NCBI RefSeq assembly: GCF_022436675.1
Contig: NZ_JAKUJZ010000001.1
Coordinates: 1 to 64,000, forward strand
From: Rheinheimera hassiensis
GTDB lineage: Bacteria; Pseudomonadota; Gammaproteobacteria; Enterobacterales; Alteromonadaceae
Length of the DNA: 64,000 nucleotides
Direction: 5' to 3'
Shown: positions 8,354-15,661 of the stretch, one piece after another
How the letters are laid out: each line of letters begins with the position of its first letter
Position numbering within the stretch: position 1 is the stretch's first letter
The notes under the pieces: generated by a model
What the model was told of the DNA's origin: nothing
The model's database searches: none
The model's input: only the letters and a program-made list of their open reading frames with translations
Program-made: the position numbers and the translations under genes

Positions 8354-9469
8354 TTAGTTTATTGGAATTTTGGGTTTTGGCGGAGCTTCAGGCTCACCTA
8401 TCCAATTTTCAATTGCCGATGAGAGATGCTCTGCCCAGCTGTGATCGCCATTTTCAGGATAGTTACCTTTTTTCAGTTCTGATAATGTAATCCCATTTAA
8501 CTGAATACCACCTCTATCCCACGTTGGGTTCTCTAAACCATACATTTGGGCTAATTCGTGCAAGCGTTTCCACCAATGTTTCTTTTCACCAGAGTCGTCC
8601 CAAGACCATTTGCCATCTTCATACAAGACGATATCTACGGCTAAGCCATATTGGTGAAGACTGGACCAGGGGGCCGCGTTAGTAACTTTTGGCCCAGTGG
8701 TTGTTCGCCCCCGTTGATACAATTGTTGCTGACGTCCTGGAGAACGATAGGCTTCGAAAATCTGAAAAGGTATACTTTCTTGGTTAAGACTAGATAGCAG
8801 TGATAATAAGCGGGAGCGAAATTCAGGATGTAAAACAGATAATCTGGTGTCGCGCCCTTCGATTACCGTTGGTTTATCTCCTAAACGTGCTCGAAGCTCT
8901 GTTAGTTTAGCCTGTTCCGCTTTCAATTCTTTTTCTAGTGCAGATGTGTCTATGCCTGTAAGAGTTTTGTTATCCACTTGTTGTTGCAGATTAGCGACTT
9001 CTATTTCTGCTTGCTGTTCATCGCTTATATAACCGGCCATCTTGTCTGCATAAGCTTGCCAACACTGTTGAGTGTCTTTTTCGCATAGAACTGATGCGAA
9101 GTATTCTGCGAACCATAACCTTTTTTGTGGGTTATCATCTAGGCCGTGTTTCAGGTACTTTGCAACAAGTTCGAACCGGTCTTTCGCAATTTTGGCGTCA
9201 GCTTCCTTGCTGGCAATTGCTATACTGCGTTCCCGATTGTTCTCGCTTACTACAGCCACAGCCAAAGTACCAAGACCAACAGTTATCAATATTTTTAGTA
9301 CTCCGGCAATATGAGGTACTAAGATTACCCAGTTACTTTTAGGCGTGCTGCTATCAATTGACTCATTCTTGACTGACTCACGGGAAAAATAGTGTTTTCT
9401 GAAATCTTGAATAAGTAAGCGGATTTCACTAAGTAGCTCGCCAAGATCGTTTCGAAATTCACTCATCAT
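8354..9469 (-). CDS. Membrane-anchored M15 peptidase-like protein
   Basis: A 371-residue protein: a short cytoplasmic N terminus, one membrane segment (about 50-75), a charged helical/coiled-coil stretch (about 140-195), and a C-terminal M15 (VanY/endolysin-type) domain (about 220-335). FEAYRSPGRQQQLY and SLHQYGLAVD match the family's substrate and zinc regions (H-x6-D). The expected third zinc ligand, normally in a PHFQ-type motif after the Trp-Asp segment, is replaced: the protein reads TWDRGGIQLNG. The enzyme may therefore be inactive or use another ligand. Family members cut peptidoglycan stem peptides. It is a single gene with repeat elements on both sides, and its role is not known. Confidence 0.65.
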   Translation of the reverse strand: MMSEFRNDLGELLSEIRLLIQDFRKHYFSRESVKNESIDSSTPKSNWVILVPHIAGVLKILITVGLGTLAVAVVSENNRERSIAIASKEADAKIAKDRFELVAKYLKHGLDDNPQKRLWFAEYFASVLCEKDTQQCWQAYADKMAGYISDEQQAEIEVANLQQQVDNKTLTGIDTSALEKELKAEQAKLTELRARLGDKPTVIEGRDTRLSVLHPEFRSRLLSLLSSLNQESIPFQIFEAYRSPGRQQQLYQRGRTTTGPKVTNAAPWSSLHQYGLAVDIVLYEDGKWSWDDSGEKKHWWKRLHELAQMYGLENPTWDRGGIQLNGITLSELKKGNYPENGDHSWAEHLSSAIENWIGEPEAPPKPKIPIN

Positions 9470-9767
9470 TTTACCTGACGTAAACTATTTAATGAGGTTG
9501 TAATTGTCTATTACAACGATAGTCTGTTTTTGGTCTACAACTGCTGGAAAGGCTGCTGAAAACTTATTAATTAAATAATTTAGTAGAAAAGAAATGTTCC
9601 AGCAAAAAATGCATTAGAGTAAATCTTAACTTAGCTTGTCTGAATCACCACTATTTAAGTAGACACATGATAGCCATACTTGGTAGATAAACCTAAGCCA
9701 TTAGCCTAACGTCCTTATTGGTTAATGAGTTAGGTCAACTGACAGCAATGAGCGAAAGTCGGCTGTT

Positions 9768-9839
9768 CGCTCATAACTGTCTGTCGGGTTAGATTGGAAC
9801 CTCTAGGCTAAACTGTCAGATCAGATATGAGCCACTACA
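9768..9839. repeat. 72-bp hairpin repeat, copy B2
   Basis: Second copy of the hairpin-forming repeat at 6262-6333, differing at two positions and preceded by an unrelated but also palindrome-rich stretch. It lies in the 454-base gap between the M15-like gene and the nuclease gene. That gap otherwise contains only a terminator hairpin at its right end. Confidence 0.75.
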
Positions 9840-9883
9840 ACTTAGTGAATATCTTCAGTTCAGTGTAAGAGCTTCATCTAACG

Positions 9884-9913
9884 ATGGCCCAAGGCTAATA
9901 TTCCTTGGGCCAT
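9884..9913 (-). terminator. Hairpin terminator after the nuclease gene
   Basis: An 11-bp stem ATGGCCCAAGG with its exact complement around an 8-base loop, just past the stop codon of the secreted nuclease on the minus strand. Only a weak T-run follows. Confidence 0.65.
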
Positions 9914-9923
9914 GTTCAATTTT

Positions 9924-10694
9924 TCAGCAAGCCAGCTTAGCTTTCAGACCACCAACCTGCCCCTCTACCGCGGGCTCTTTGTATGAAGGTAAACTCGGCA
10001 TTATATTAAGGCCGGCTCGGGACTCTACCTGATTAATGGTGACTTCACGCGGACAATAGCTGGCAGAACGACTTAGGTTCTGCTCCATAATATATGCAGA
10101 AGCTTCAACCCAGCCTGCGTTATCCGTAATAACCACTTTAAAATAACCTGACGGAATAGTATGGCTCTCATCTGCGCCGGGCAGTGTGCCAAAATACCAC
10201 TCGTATAGCGGACCTGTAACCACATACACATCCTGGCCCGTGCGAGCCAGGTTTCTTACTGCAGTCTCTAAGTTAACCCACGCACCTTGGTTTAGGTTGG
10301 CTGATTGTGGTGTGATGTTAGAGAGGTAATTTGTCATCGCCCAATAAGCGGTATTACTGAATGCGGCAAGCGGCACTTGATGGCCGCGGTCAGTACCCAG
10401 CACCGCATTGGCGTCAGTGTAATCTGCCGGTTCAAGGGTGTAGGTAGAGTTAATGTCAGGGTCGGCTTTCCAAGTACGGGTGCGGGTTGGGCCATCAATC
10501 GTATTCTGAGTCACTTTGTAAGCGACCCAGTTAGCGAATTTTGTGCTGCTGTTGTTGTGTAAGGTGTAGATAGGACGATCAATTGTTTGTCCAGATTTAC
10601 CAGTCGGGCAGCCATAAGCACAGTTCGCAGCGGATACCATACCGGTAAAGACGAAAGACAGTACTACTAACGTAAAGGTAATTGTGGTTTTCAT
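9924..10694 (-). CDS. Secreted DNA/RNA non-specific endonuclease (NucA type)
   Basis: A 256-residue protein with a clear Sec signal peptide (MKTTITFTLVVLSFVFTGM, cleavage near VSA-AN). The catalytic DRGH motif of the Serratia nuclease (NUC) family lies near residue 105, followed by NYLSNITPQSANLNQG and GAWVNLE, which carry the metal-binding Asn and Glu. A TGPLY segment follows. It should hydrolyse DNA and RNA outside the cell or in the periplasm, serving nutrient release, biofilm turnover or removal of incoming DNA. Paired cysteines near the mature N terminus and further on suggest disulfides. It is a single gene with its own terminator. Confidence 0.85.
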   Translation of the reverse strand: MKTTITFTLVVLSFVFTGMVSAANCAYGCPTGKSGQTIDRPIYTLHNNSSTKFANWVAYKVTQNTIDGPTRTRTWKADPDINSTYTLEPADYTDANAVLGTDRGHQVPLAAFSNTAYWAMTNYLSNITPQSANLNQGAWVNLETAVRNLARTGQDVYVVTGPLYEWYFGTLPGADESHTIPSGYFKVVITDNAGWVEASAYIMEQNLSRSASYCPREVTINQVESRAGLNIMPSLPSYKEPAVEGQVGGLKAKLAC

Positions 10695-10984
10695 TGTGAT
10701 GCCTTCTTTTGATTAACTACACGGCATCGTGCATTCCATTTATTACCGTGTGATGACCAATTTTCAACCAAACTTTAATGAATACCACTCAGGTGCTAAC
10801 AAAAAAACAGCATGATCTTGAAAGCTGATATGCGACTAAGTGAATAAATTCCATGTAAGTAGTTTAAGATTATTAATACACGCTGAATAAATAAATTAAT
10901 AATAGGCATCCCAGATCTTTTAAATCTTTATTTTAATTGAGAAATTGTTTACTCTCCATGGTTGATTTATTGAAGGAAAAAACC

Positions 10985-11512
10985 ATGTCAATTTTATTAG
11001 ATAAGCGTGAATTAAAAAAAGCAGCAAAGGAACTGACGCTGGTTAAACTGACGGAAGTAATCGAAACCCTAAACAGTATCATAGCTGAACGGCAGAACGA
11101 AGTTGCGATGATTAACCAGTTAGAACAACTGGCGAAATCTCAGGGATTTACCTTAGAAAAGCTAGGCTACAAATTACATAATGATGCTGTAGCAGAACTG
11201 CAACAAGATTCTGAAAAAGTTGATAAACGCCCAACTAAGCCGAAGTTTAAGACTATAAACAAAGACAGCCAGTACTTCTATGTCGAGAACGGTCAGCTAA
11301 ACCTGCTGCGCACTCACACCATGAAGAAAGGTTTGCAGGATCGTGGGGTTGATGTAGTGCCAATATCTAAGGTCGATAAAAAGTACGGTAAGCAAATCGA
11401 TGCATTAATCGCAGATGCCTCTGCACAAGCTTTAGATAACTACAACTCTAAAGTAGATGCCTGGAATGAATGGGCAGCAGCTAATGGCGAAGAAATCCTG
11501 GCTAAGAAATAA
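10985..11512 (+). CDS. H-NS-like N-terminal domain protein
   Basis: A 175-residue protein. The start at 10985 is chosen for the GAAGGA site 7-8 bases upstream. The first 60 residues (ELTLVKLTEVIETLNSIIAE and so on) are coiled-coil and resemble the H-NS oligomerisation domain. The basic middle (KRPTKPKFKT) and the C-terminal part do not show the usual H-NS DNA-binding loop. It may modulate a chromosomal H-NS or silence the AT-rich island. A broken 3' copy of a close relative lies at 14911-14976. The terminator hairpin is directly downstream. Confidence 0.5.
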   Translation: MSILLDKRELKKAAKELTLVKLTEVIETLNSIIAERQNEVAMINQLEQLAKSQGFTLEKLGYKLHNDAVAELQQDSEKVDKRPTKPKFKTINKDSQYFYVENGQLNLLRTHTMKKGLQDRGVDVVPISKVDKKYGKQIDALIADASAQALDNYNSKVDAWNEWAAANGEEILAKK

Positions 11513-11525
11513 CACCTGATATCTG

Positions 11526-11546
11526 AAACCCAGCCCAGCTGGGTTT
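11526..11546 (+). terminator. Terminator of the H-NS-like gene
   Basis: AAACCCAGC with its perfect complement around a 3-base loop, followed by a T-rich tract. A related hairpin is kept behind the broken gene copy at 14990-15010. The AT-rich gap from here to 11844 holds nothing else recognisable. Confidence 0.75.
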
Positions 11547-11844
11547 CTTCTTTCCAACATAAGGCCCGAAGGAGGAGCTCTAATACTTGACGTGTTCTCG
11601 ATATTTAAGCCCAATAAGCCTTAACTTCTTCATAACTTATTTGGAATATTTCAAGACTATCATAATATAATAAATCGTCTGAGATATAGAAGAGAAAATG
11701 TAGGATACCGGAAGGTTAGGTGGAATATGGAAAATTGTATGTGACAACAAAATTTATGTATATACTGGCCTAAAGCACTATAAATATAGTATGACCAGTT
11801 AGAAAATCCATTCTGCACTAAATAACAAATGTAAAATCATAAAA

Positions 11845-12150
11845 CTAGGTATAAGATGTAATATCACACCAATGAACAAGTCTAGTGACAGAAGAACCAC
11901 CCACCCAAGTAATATTTTGGTGAATTTGAAGTTGATAAGGTACACCTGTACCCCAGCCATAAGGCCTGTCTATCGTAACCACATAAGCATAACAACTAGA
12001 TGCATTACCACCTTGTATTAACAGTTCGCAATCCCAATTATAGAAACCTAGCATATCTTGGGTTAATGTAGAACAATATGCGTGAGCAGGTGCAGCTATC
12101 AATTGTGCAGCCATAGCCGCAGTTGGCATAAATAAGTTTTTCTTATTCAT
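11845..12150 (-). CDS. Small exported cysteine-containing protein, last gene of the operon
   Basis: A 101-residue precursor from ATG 12150 (the frame opens at 12180, but MNKKNLFMP begins a normal signal peptide). The signal peptide ends near APAHA-YC. The mature part of about 77 residues has four cysteines (YC, WDC, SSC, HWC) and is rich in Tyr, Trp, Gly, Ser and Thr, with short hydrophobic strands, so it is probably a small beta-rich, disulfide-bonded secreted protein. It follows the HlyC-like and SelO-like genes and another exported protein. It is not recognised as a known family. A secreted toxin, bacteriocin or substrate of the upstream enzymes is possible but unproven. Confidence 0.55.
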   Translation of the reverse strand: MNKKNLFMPTAAMAAQLIAAPAHAYCSTLTQDMLGFYNWDCELLIQGGNASSCYAYVVTIDRPYGWGTGVPYQLQIHQNITWVGGSSVTRLVHWCDITSYT

Positions 12151-12169
12151 AAAAACCGTCCTTAAATTT

Positions 12170-12631
12170 TTATTTACCATTAATTTTTATATTATCGGTC
12201 AAGTTATACTCAGTAAATCCATTCCGAGAAGTGACACCTTTAACTGAAGAAGCAGTTTCAGTGTAAATACCTATAACTATGTCGTTTTTATTATGAATAG
12301 ATGGGTTATAAGCAAAATATACAGGGATCTCTTCGGTTAATTCATTGATAAATTCTACAGTCGCCTGCTCTCTTTGTTCTGGTGGAAAACCACCAATTTT
12401 TTTAGCCCCGTCATTCATAAAACTCAAAAAGACCTGCTGATCAACAGTTTCAATTTTTGAACGATAGCTTAAAAAACACCCACTTGATTTAAACAATATT
12501 GGATTAACTTCTGATGCTTTATATTTAGATTCAAGCTCGATAGTTTTTTCAAAGCTTTGCTTGCCTTCTTCACAACTTAAGGCGCCAAAACTCAACGAAG
12601 AAATAACTAAAGTAAATATTACAGTTTTCAT
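12170..12631 (-). CDS. Small exported protein, third gene of the operon
   Basis: A 153-residue protein with a Sec signal peptide (MKTVIFTLVISSLSFGALSC). The cysteine at the end of the hydrophobic stretch could be a lipoprotein acceptor, but the lipobox is poor. The mature part is soluble, mixed alpha/beta, with one more cysteine (SSGCFLSY). No family is recognised. It is 18 bases downstream of the SelO-like gene and on the same strand, so it is co-transcribed. It could be a periplasmic immunity or export helper for the small protein that follows, but only the gene order suggests this. Confidence 0.55.
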   Translation of the reverse strand: MKTVIFTLVISSLSFGALSCEEGKQSFEKTIELESKYKASEVNPILFKSSGCFLSYRSKIETVDQQVFLSFMNDGAKKIGGFPPEQREQATVEFINELTEEIPVYFAYNPSIHNKNDIVIGIYTETASSVKGVTSRNGFTEYNLTDNIKINGK

Positions 12632-12649
12632 GTCAAATTTCCTATAATT

Positions 12650-14254
12650 TTATTTAAAGATAAAAACCAGCTCACTAAGAACGTCAATAACATTAACCTT
12701 GAAGTCCTTCCCAATGAATTTAAAATCAACACTAGAATTTTTCTCCATATATCTTATTAAAGACTTTGCGTCCTCAAAAACCACCTCCTCATCATTGTAT
12801 AATAATTTAAAATTATATCCGTCAAAAATCAGTTCAGTTGATACGTTTTTGAAAACAATGTTTTTTGACAGAAACCAATCGCCAACTTCTGAAGTCTCGT
12901 CTATTATTCTCTGCAAATTGTCATGACAGCCGACAATAGACCTTGCGTAAAGATAAATATTTCCGATATATAGCATAGGCCTTAGATATACTGACTTCAA
13001 AGATCTGATTGAGGACAACATGCAAAACGATCTGTATTCTAGCTTATTTATATAATTACTATTGAACTCGTCTAAATATAATTTATAGATAGGATTCCCT
13101 TCAGACAATGCCATGCCGAAAATAAATCTTAAATACTTCCTCTGCTTACCAATATCATACTGCTCCCTTGGAACACCAATAATTACTTTTGTTGGGTTCA
13201 TAATAAACACATTATACTTTGCACAAAAAAGCTCAACATTAGGATCAAGATGACAACCATCGCTAAATGATAAACCAAAATATTCCAAGCAGTGCTTTAT
13301 AAAGTATTCTTTATACCTCGATCGATATAAATCCAAGTAGTAATCTATACTTATTTTTTGAAAAGTAAACTTACCGAAATTATAGACCCATTCTTTTAAT
13401 AATTCTTCTACAATTCCTACTTCATCAAGAAAAGGAACATCACCATAACCTGCATGCCCATTATGATTATCAGGCACTGCTGTTGAGTTCGACAAATCCA
13501 GCCATTTTCCGTCAATTGCTATATTAGAATGATTCAATGCTCCGTGACCAATCCTATTTACTCTTGAAAATGAAAACTGATTAGCACAATTTTCTGAAAA
13601 CAAAGTGAAAACATCGTGAAAGCTATGACATTGATTCAGACCCCCTATATTTTCCTTTAATCTTTCCAAATCATCATAAATTGAATATTCAACCCCTTCC
13701 TGAGGAGCTGCATTTCTAGCTCTAACAAAATGACCAACCCTTATGACTGGATGCCTAACTAACAAGGCCAAGTCTTGATAACCGTCTGAAATCACATTTT
13801 CATTACTAGATGTTGAATAGAACGGCGACCTTCCGATATAAATAAGAGCCGTATGTTCAATACAGCCAACTGGCAATATTTTATTAAGTATAATATAAGA
13901 TATTACTTCAGTAATTCCTTCGTAGAGTGGATAAATTCCAGAAGAGTTGTATACACTTTCAGTCACTCCAGATAACGGTGTGCGGCCTATACCTTTAACC
14001 AAACAAGATTCAATGGTAGCAGAACGGCCACTTCCAAAGTTAGGACCTATCCCAAAACTACCGTAGTAATCACAGTAAGCTATTGTCGTCAGATCATCGT
14101 CGACATCAATCTCGGAAAAAAATAAATTATCTGATTTTTTTACGTAGGAAAATAACTTTTCATTATCATTATATGAGCGCGCGCCATTCGTCCACACACA
14201 TTTAGAATGCTTTACTTTACTTAATGTAATATTCTTACTTTTCACACTATTCAT
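12650..14254 (-). CDS. SelO-like / MchC-MceJ-like modification protein
   Basis: A 534-residue cytoplasmic protein, strongly AT-rich. Its first half matches the SelO protein-AMPylase fold segment by segment: a GSGRSATI loop (SelO has a GDGR-type loop), LVKGIGRTPLSG (SelO LKGSGRTPYSR), VRHPVIRVGHFVRA (SelO RVAxSxIRxGxF), and GHGALNHSNIAIDG (SelO IHGVMNTDNM), which holds the catalytic-loop His and Asn. SelO transfers AMP from ATP. The gene overlaps by 8 bases an HlyC-like acyltransferase. That pairing is the one of MceI/MceJ and MchD/MchC, which attach a glycosylated siderophore to the C-terminal Ser of class IIb microcins using ATP. Whether this protein is truly their homologue needs an alignment. 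The C-terminal half is not recognised. Confidence 0.6.
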   Translation of the reverse strand: MNSVKSKNITLSKVKHSKCVWTNGARSYNDNEKLFSYVKKSDNLFFSEIDVDDDLTTIAYCDYYGSFGIGPNFGSGRSATIESCLVKGIGRTPLSGVTESVYNSSGIYPLYEGITEVISYIILNKILPVGCIEHTALIYIGRSPFYSTSSNENVISDGYQDLALLVRHPVIRVGHFVRARNAAPQEGVEYSIYDDLERLKENIGGLNQCHSFHDVFTLFSENCANQFSFSRVNRIGHGALNHSNIAIDGKWLDLSNSTAVPDNHNGHAGYGDVPFLDEVGIVEELLKEWVYNFGKFTFQKISIDYYLDLYRSRYKEYFIKHCLEYFGLSFSDGCHLDPNVELFCAKYNVFIMNPTKVIIGVPREQYDIGKQRKYLRFIFGMALSEGNPIYKLYLDEFNSNYINKLEYRSFCMLSSIRSLKSVYLRPMLYIGNIYLYARSIVGCHDNLQRIIDETSEVGDWFLSKNIVFKNVSTELIFDGYNFKLLYNDEEVVFEDAKSLIRYMEKNSSVDFKFIGKDFKVNVIDVLSELVFIFK

Positions 14255-14783
14255 TTAAATTAAATCTTCTAAGATCATCCGACAATTCACTAACTAGATT
14301 ATAAGACTTCTTATTGAGGTCTATCTTTTTGGAATTTTTTAAAATATGAACATTGCTGGAGAAATTTATATACAAAAACTTATCCTTAAGACCTTGCCTT
14401 ATACATTTTCTAGCAGACAAATCGAAAAATCCATGCGCTATATACACATCCCTAATCCAGTAAATATCTCCCTCAACCCACTCGAAAGAATGCAAGATAT
14501 CTCTATTATACTTATAGCTTTGCCATAAAGACTCTATTGTTATTTTTGCATACAGTAAATAACCAACACGCTGAGAGAAAGAGTTATAAATAAAAAAAAC
14601 GGTATTATTTTTCAATCCATCAATTAGAAAACCAAGTCTTCTATTCGAGGCGACATCTTGATTATTGCCGTTAAATAAACGTAGGTAATCAATTACATCA
14701 TTTTCTTTTTGCAAATAGCTGTCGACCATAATAGCACTCAAATATTCCGCCACATCTACGATTAAGGTAAAAAGGTTACGCAT
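14247..14783 (-). CDS. HlyC/MceI-like acyltransferase
   Basis: A 178-residue protein, first gene of a four-gene operon. Residues about 65-140 align well with toxin-activating lysine acyltransferases such as HlyC: VGYLLYAKITIESLW corresponds to HlyC VAYCSWANLSLEN. EGDIYWIRDVYIAHGFFD corresponds to SGDRKWFIDWIAPFGDNG and keeps the catalytic Asp. The catalytic His of HlyC, near its N terminus, has no counterpart here, so the reaction may differ. Enzymes of this fold either acylate lysines of RTX toxins or, as MceI, join a modified siderophore to a microcin. No RTX toxin is nearby. It overlaps the SelO-like gene by 8 bases and has almost no leader before its start. Confidence 0.6.
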   Translation of the reverse strand: MRNLFTLIVDVAEYLSAIMVDSYLQKENDVIDYLRLFNGNNQDVASNRRLGFLIDGLKNNTVFFIYNSFSQRVGYLLYAKITIESLWQSYKYNRDILHSFEWVEGDIYWIRDVYIAHGFFDLSARKCIRQGLKDKFLYINFSSNVHILKNSKKIDLNKKSYNLVSELSDDLRRFNLNE

Positions 14784-14805
14784 ATGAGCGTTAAATGTTA
14801 AATAA

Positions 14806-14834
14806 CATATACATCATGAACAAAAATACGTCAA
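14806..14834 (-). promoter_or_regulatory. Sigma70-type promoter of the modification operon
   Basis: On the minus strand TTGACG and TATATG are separated by exactly 17 bases. The -10 box ends 22 bases before the acyltransferase ATG, giving a leader of only about 16 bases and no obvious ribosome binding site. A second TTGACT overlaps just upstream. Confidence 0.5.
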
Positions 14835-14910
14835 CAGTCAACTTGAAAAAGTTACGGTTTACCTCAAATTAAATTCGTACATCTCCTGATTCAGTGGCAC
14901 TATACATGTG

Positions 14911-14976
14911 TTAATCGCAGATGCCTGGAATGGCTGGGCTGCCGCAAATGGCGAAGAAATCCTGACTAAAAAGTAA
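14911..14976 (+). pseudogene. Broken 3' end of an H-NS-like gene
   Basis: These bases encode LIADAWNGWAAANGEEIL plus TKK and a stop, nearly identical to the last residues of the H-NS-like gene at 10985-11512. Compared with that gene about 40 bases are missing between two AGATGCC repeats, as expected from deletion between direct repeats, and everything upstream is gone. The downstream hairpin is preserved. The rest of the 14784-15316 gap shows only a short poly-C tract and a small AGAGCAAA/TTTGCTCT inverted repeat near 15204. Confidence 0.8.
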
Positions 14977-14989
14977 TATGTGATATTCG

Positions 14990-15010
14990 AAGCCCAGCCA
15001 GACTGGGCTT
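14990..15010 (+). terminator. Terminator kept behind the broken H-NS-like copy
   Basis: AAGCCCAG/CTGGGCTT stem around a 5-base loop. It is homologous in position and sequence to the hairpin at 11526-11546. Confidence 0.6.
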
Positions 15011-15316
15011 TGCTCTTACTCCCCCCCCCTCTCTGCTGCAACATGACTAAGCATGTTACTTATCTATCTGACGAGCTTTAAGCTAGCACGCGCTCGTCTG
15101 CATAATCTACAATAGTTACGACAATGTAAATTTTAACTAAAGTAGTGACAGCATGTTGAAAATTAACTAAGTTAGATACATATGCAGCACTTTGTCTCTA
15201 AATAAGAGCAAAATTTGCTCTTTAATGCATATTAAAGTGCAGAAAAGCCCTTCAGTTGAAAGTGACTAGCTTTACTGATTCACGCTTCTATTAGTTTAAT
15301 TTAAAAGAGAGTCTTA

Positions 15317-15661
15317 ATGGCTGAGCGCTTAATTCCGTTTGCAGTTAGAAAAGTTGATGAACATACAATCTCTGATCTTTTCTGTATTGCTGCTGAGCAA
15401 TCTAAAGCAGCTAACAAAGTTTCTGAAGCAATGGATTGTGACGTCACGATTCCATATTCAGAGACAATTTTAGATATAATTTTTGATGCTGTTGGCGCAC
15501 CAAATGATATCGAGTTTAGAGAGCCATTTTTCGACTTGTTTTTTGACTGGGTTCATGATGAGAAACAGAGTTTGGATGAATTTTTAAAGGAGTTCTATCT
15601 CTGTCTTGAGGACCATCTGCACATGCATAGAGTTCGTGAGCAAGACGCCGAAACCACCTAG
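15317..15661 (+). CDS. Small acidic hypothetical protein before a CoiA-like gene
   Basis: A 114-residue acidic, helical protein starting at ATG 15317, preceded by AAAGAGAG. It has no membrane segment or known motif. Its last 26 bases overlap the next gene on the same strand, so the two are translationally coupled. The combination of a small acidic protein and a downstream nuclease-like protein could mean regulator or antitoxin plus effector, but nothing in the sequence proves it. Confidence 0.55.
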   Translation: MAERLIPFAVRKVDEHTISDLFCIAAEQSKAANKVSEAMDCDVTIPYSETILDIIFDAVGAPNDIEFREPFFDLFFDWVHDEKQSLDEFLKEFYLCLEDHLHMHRVREQDAETT

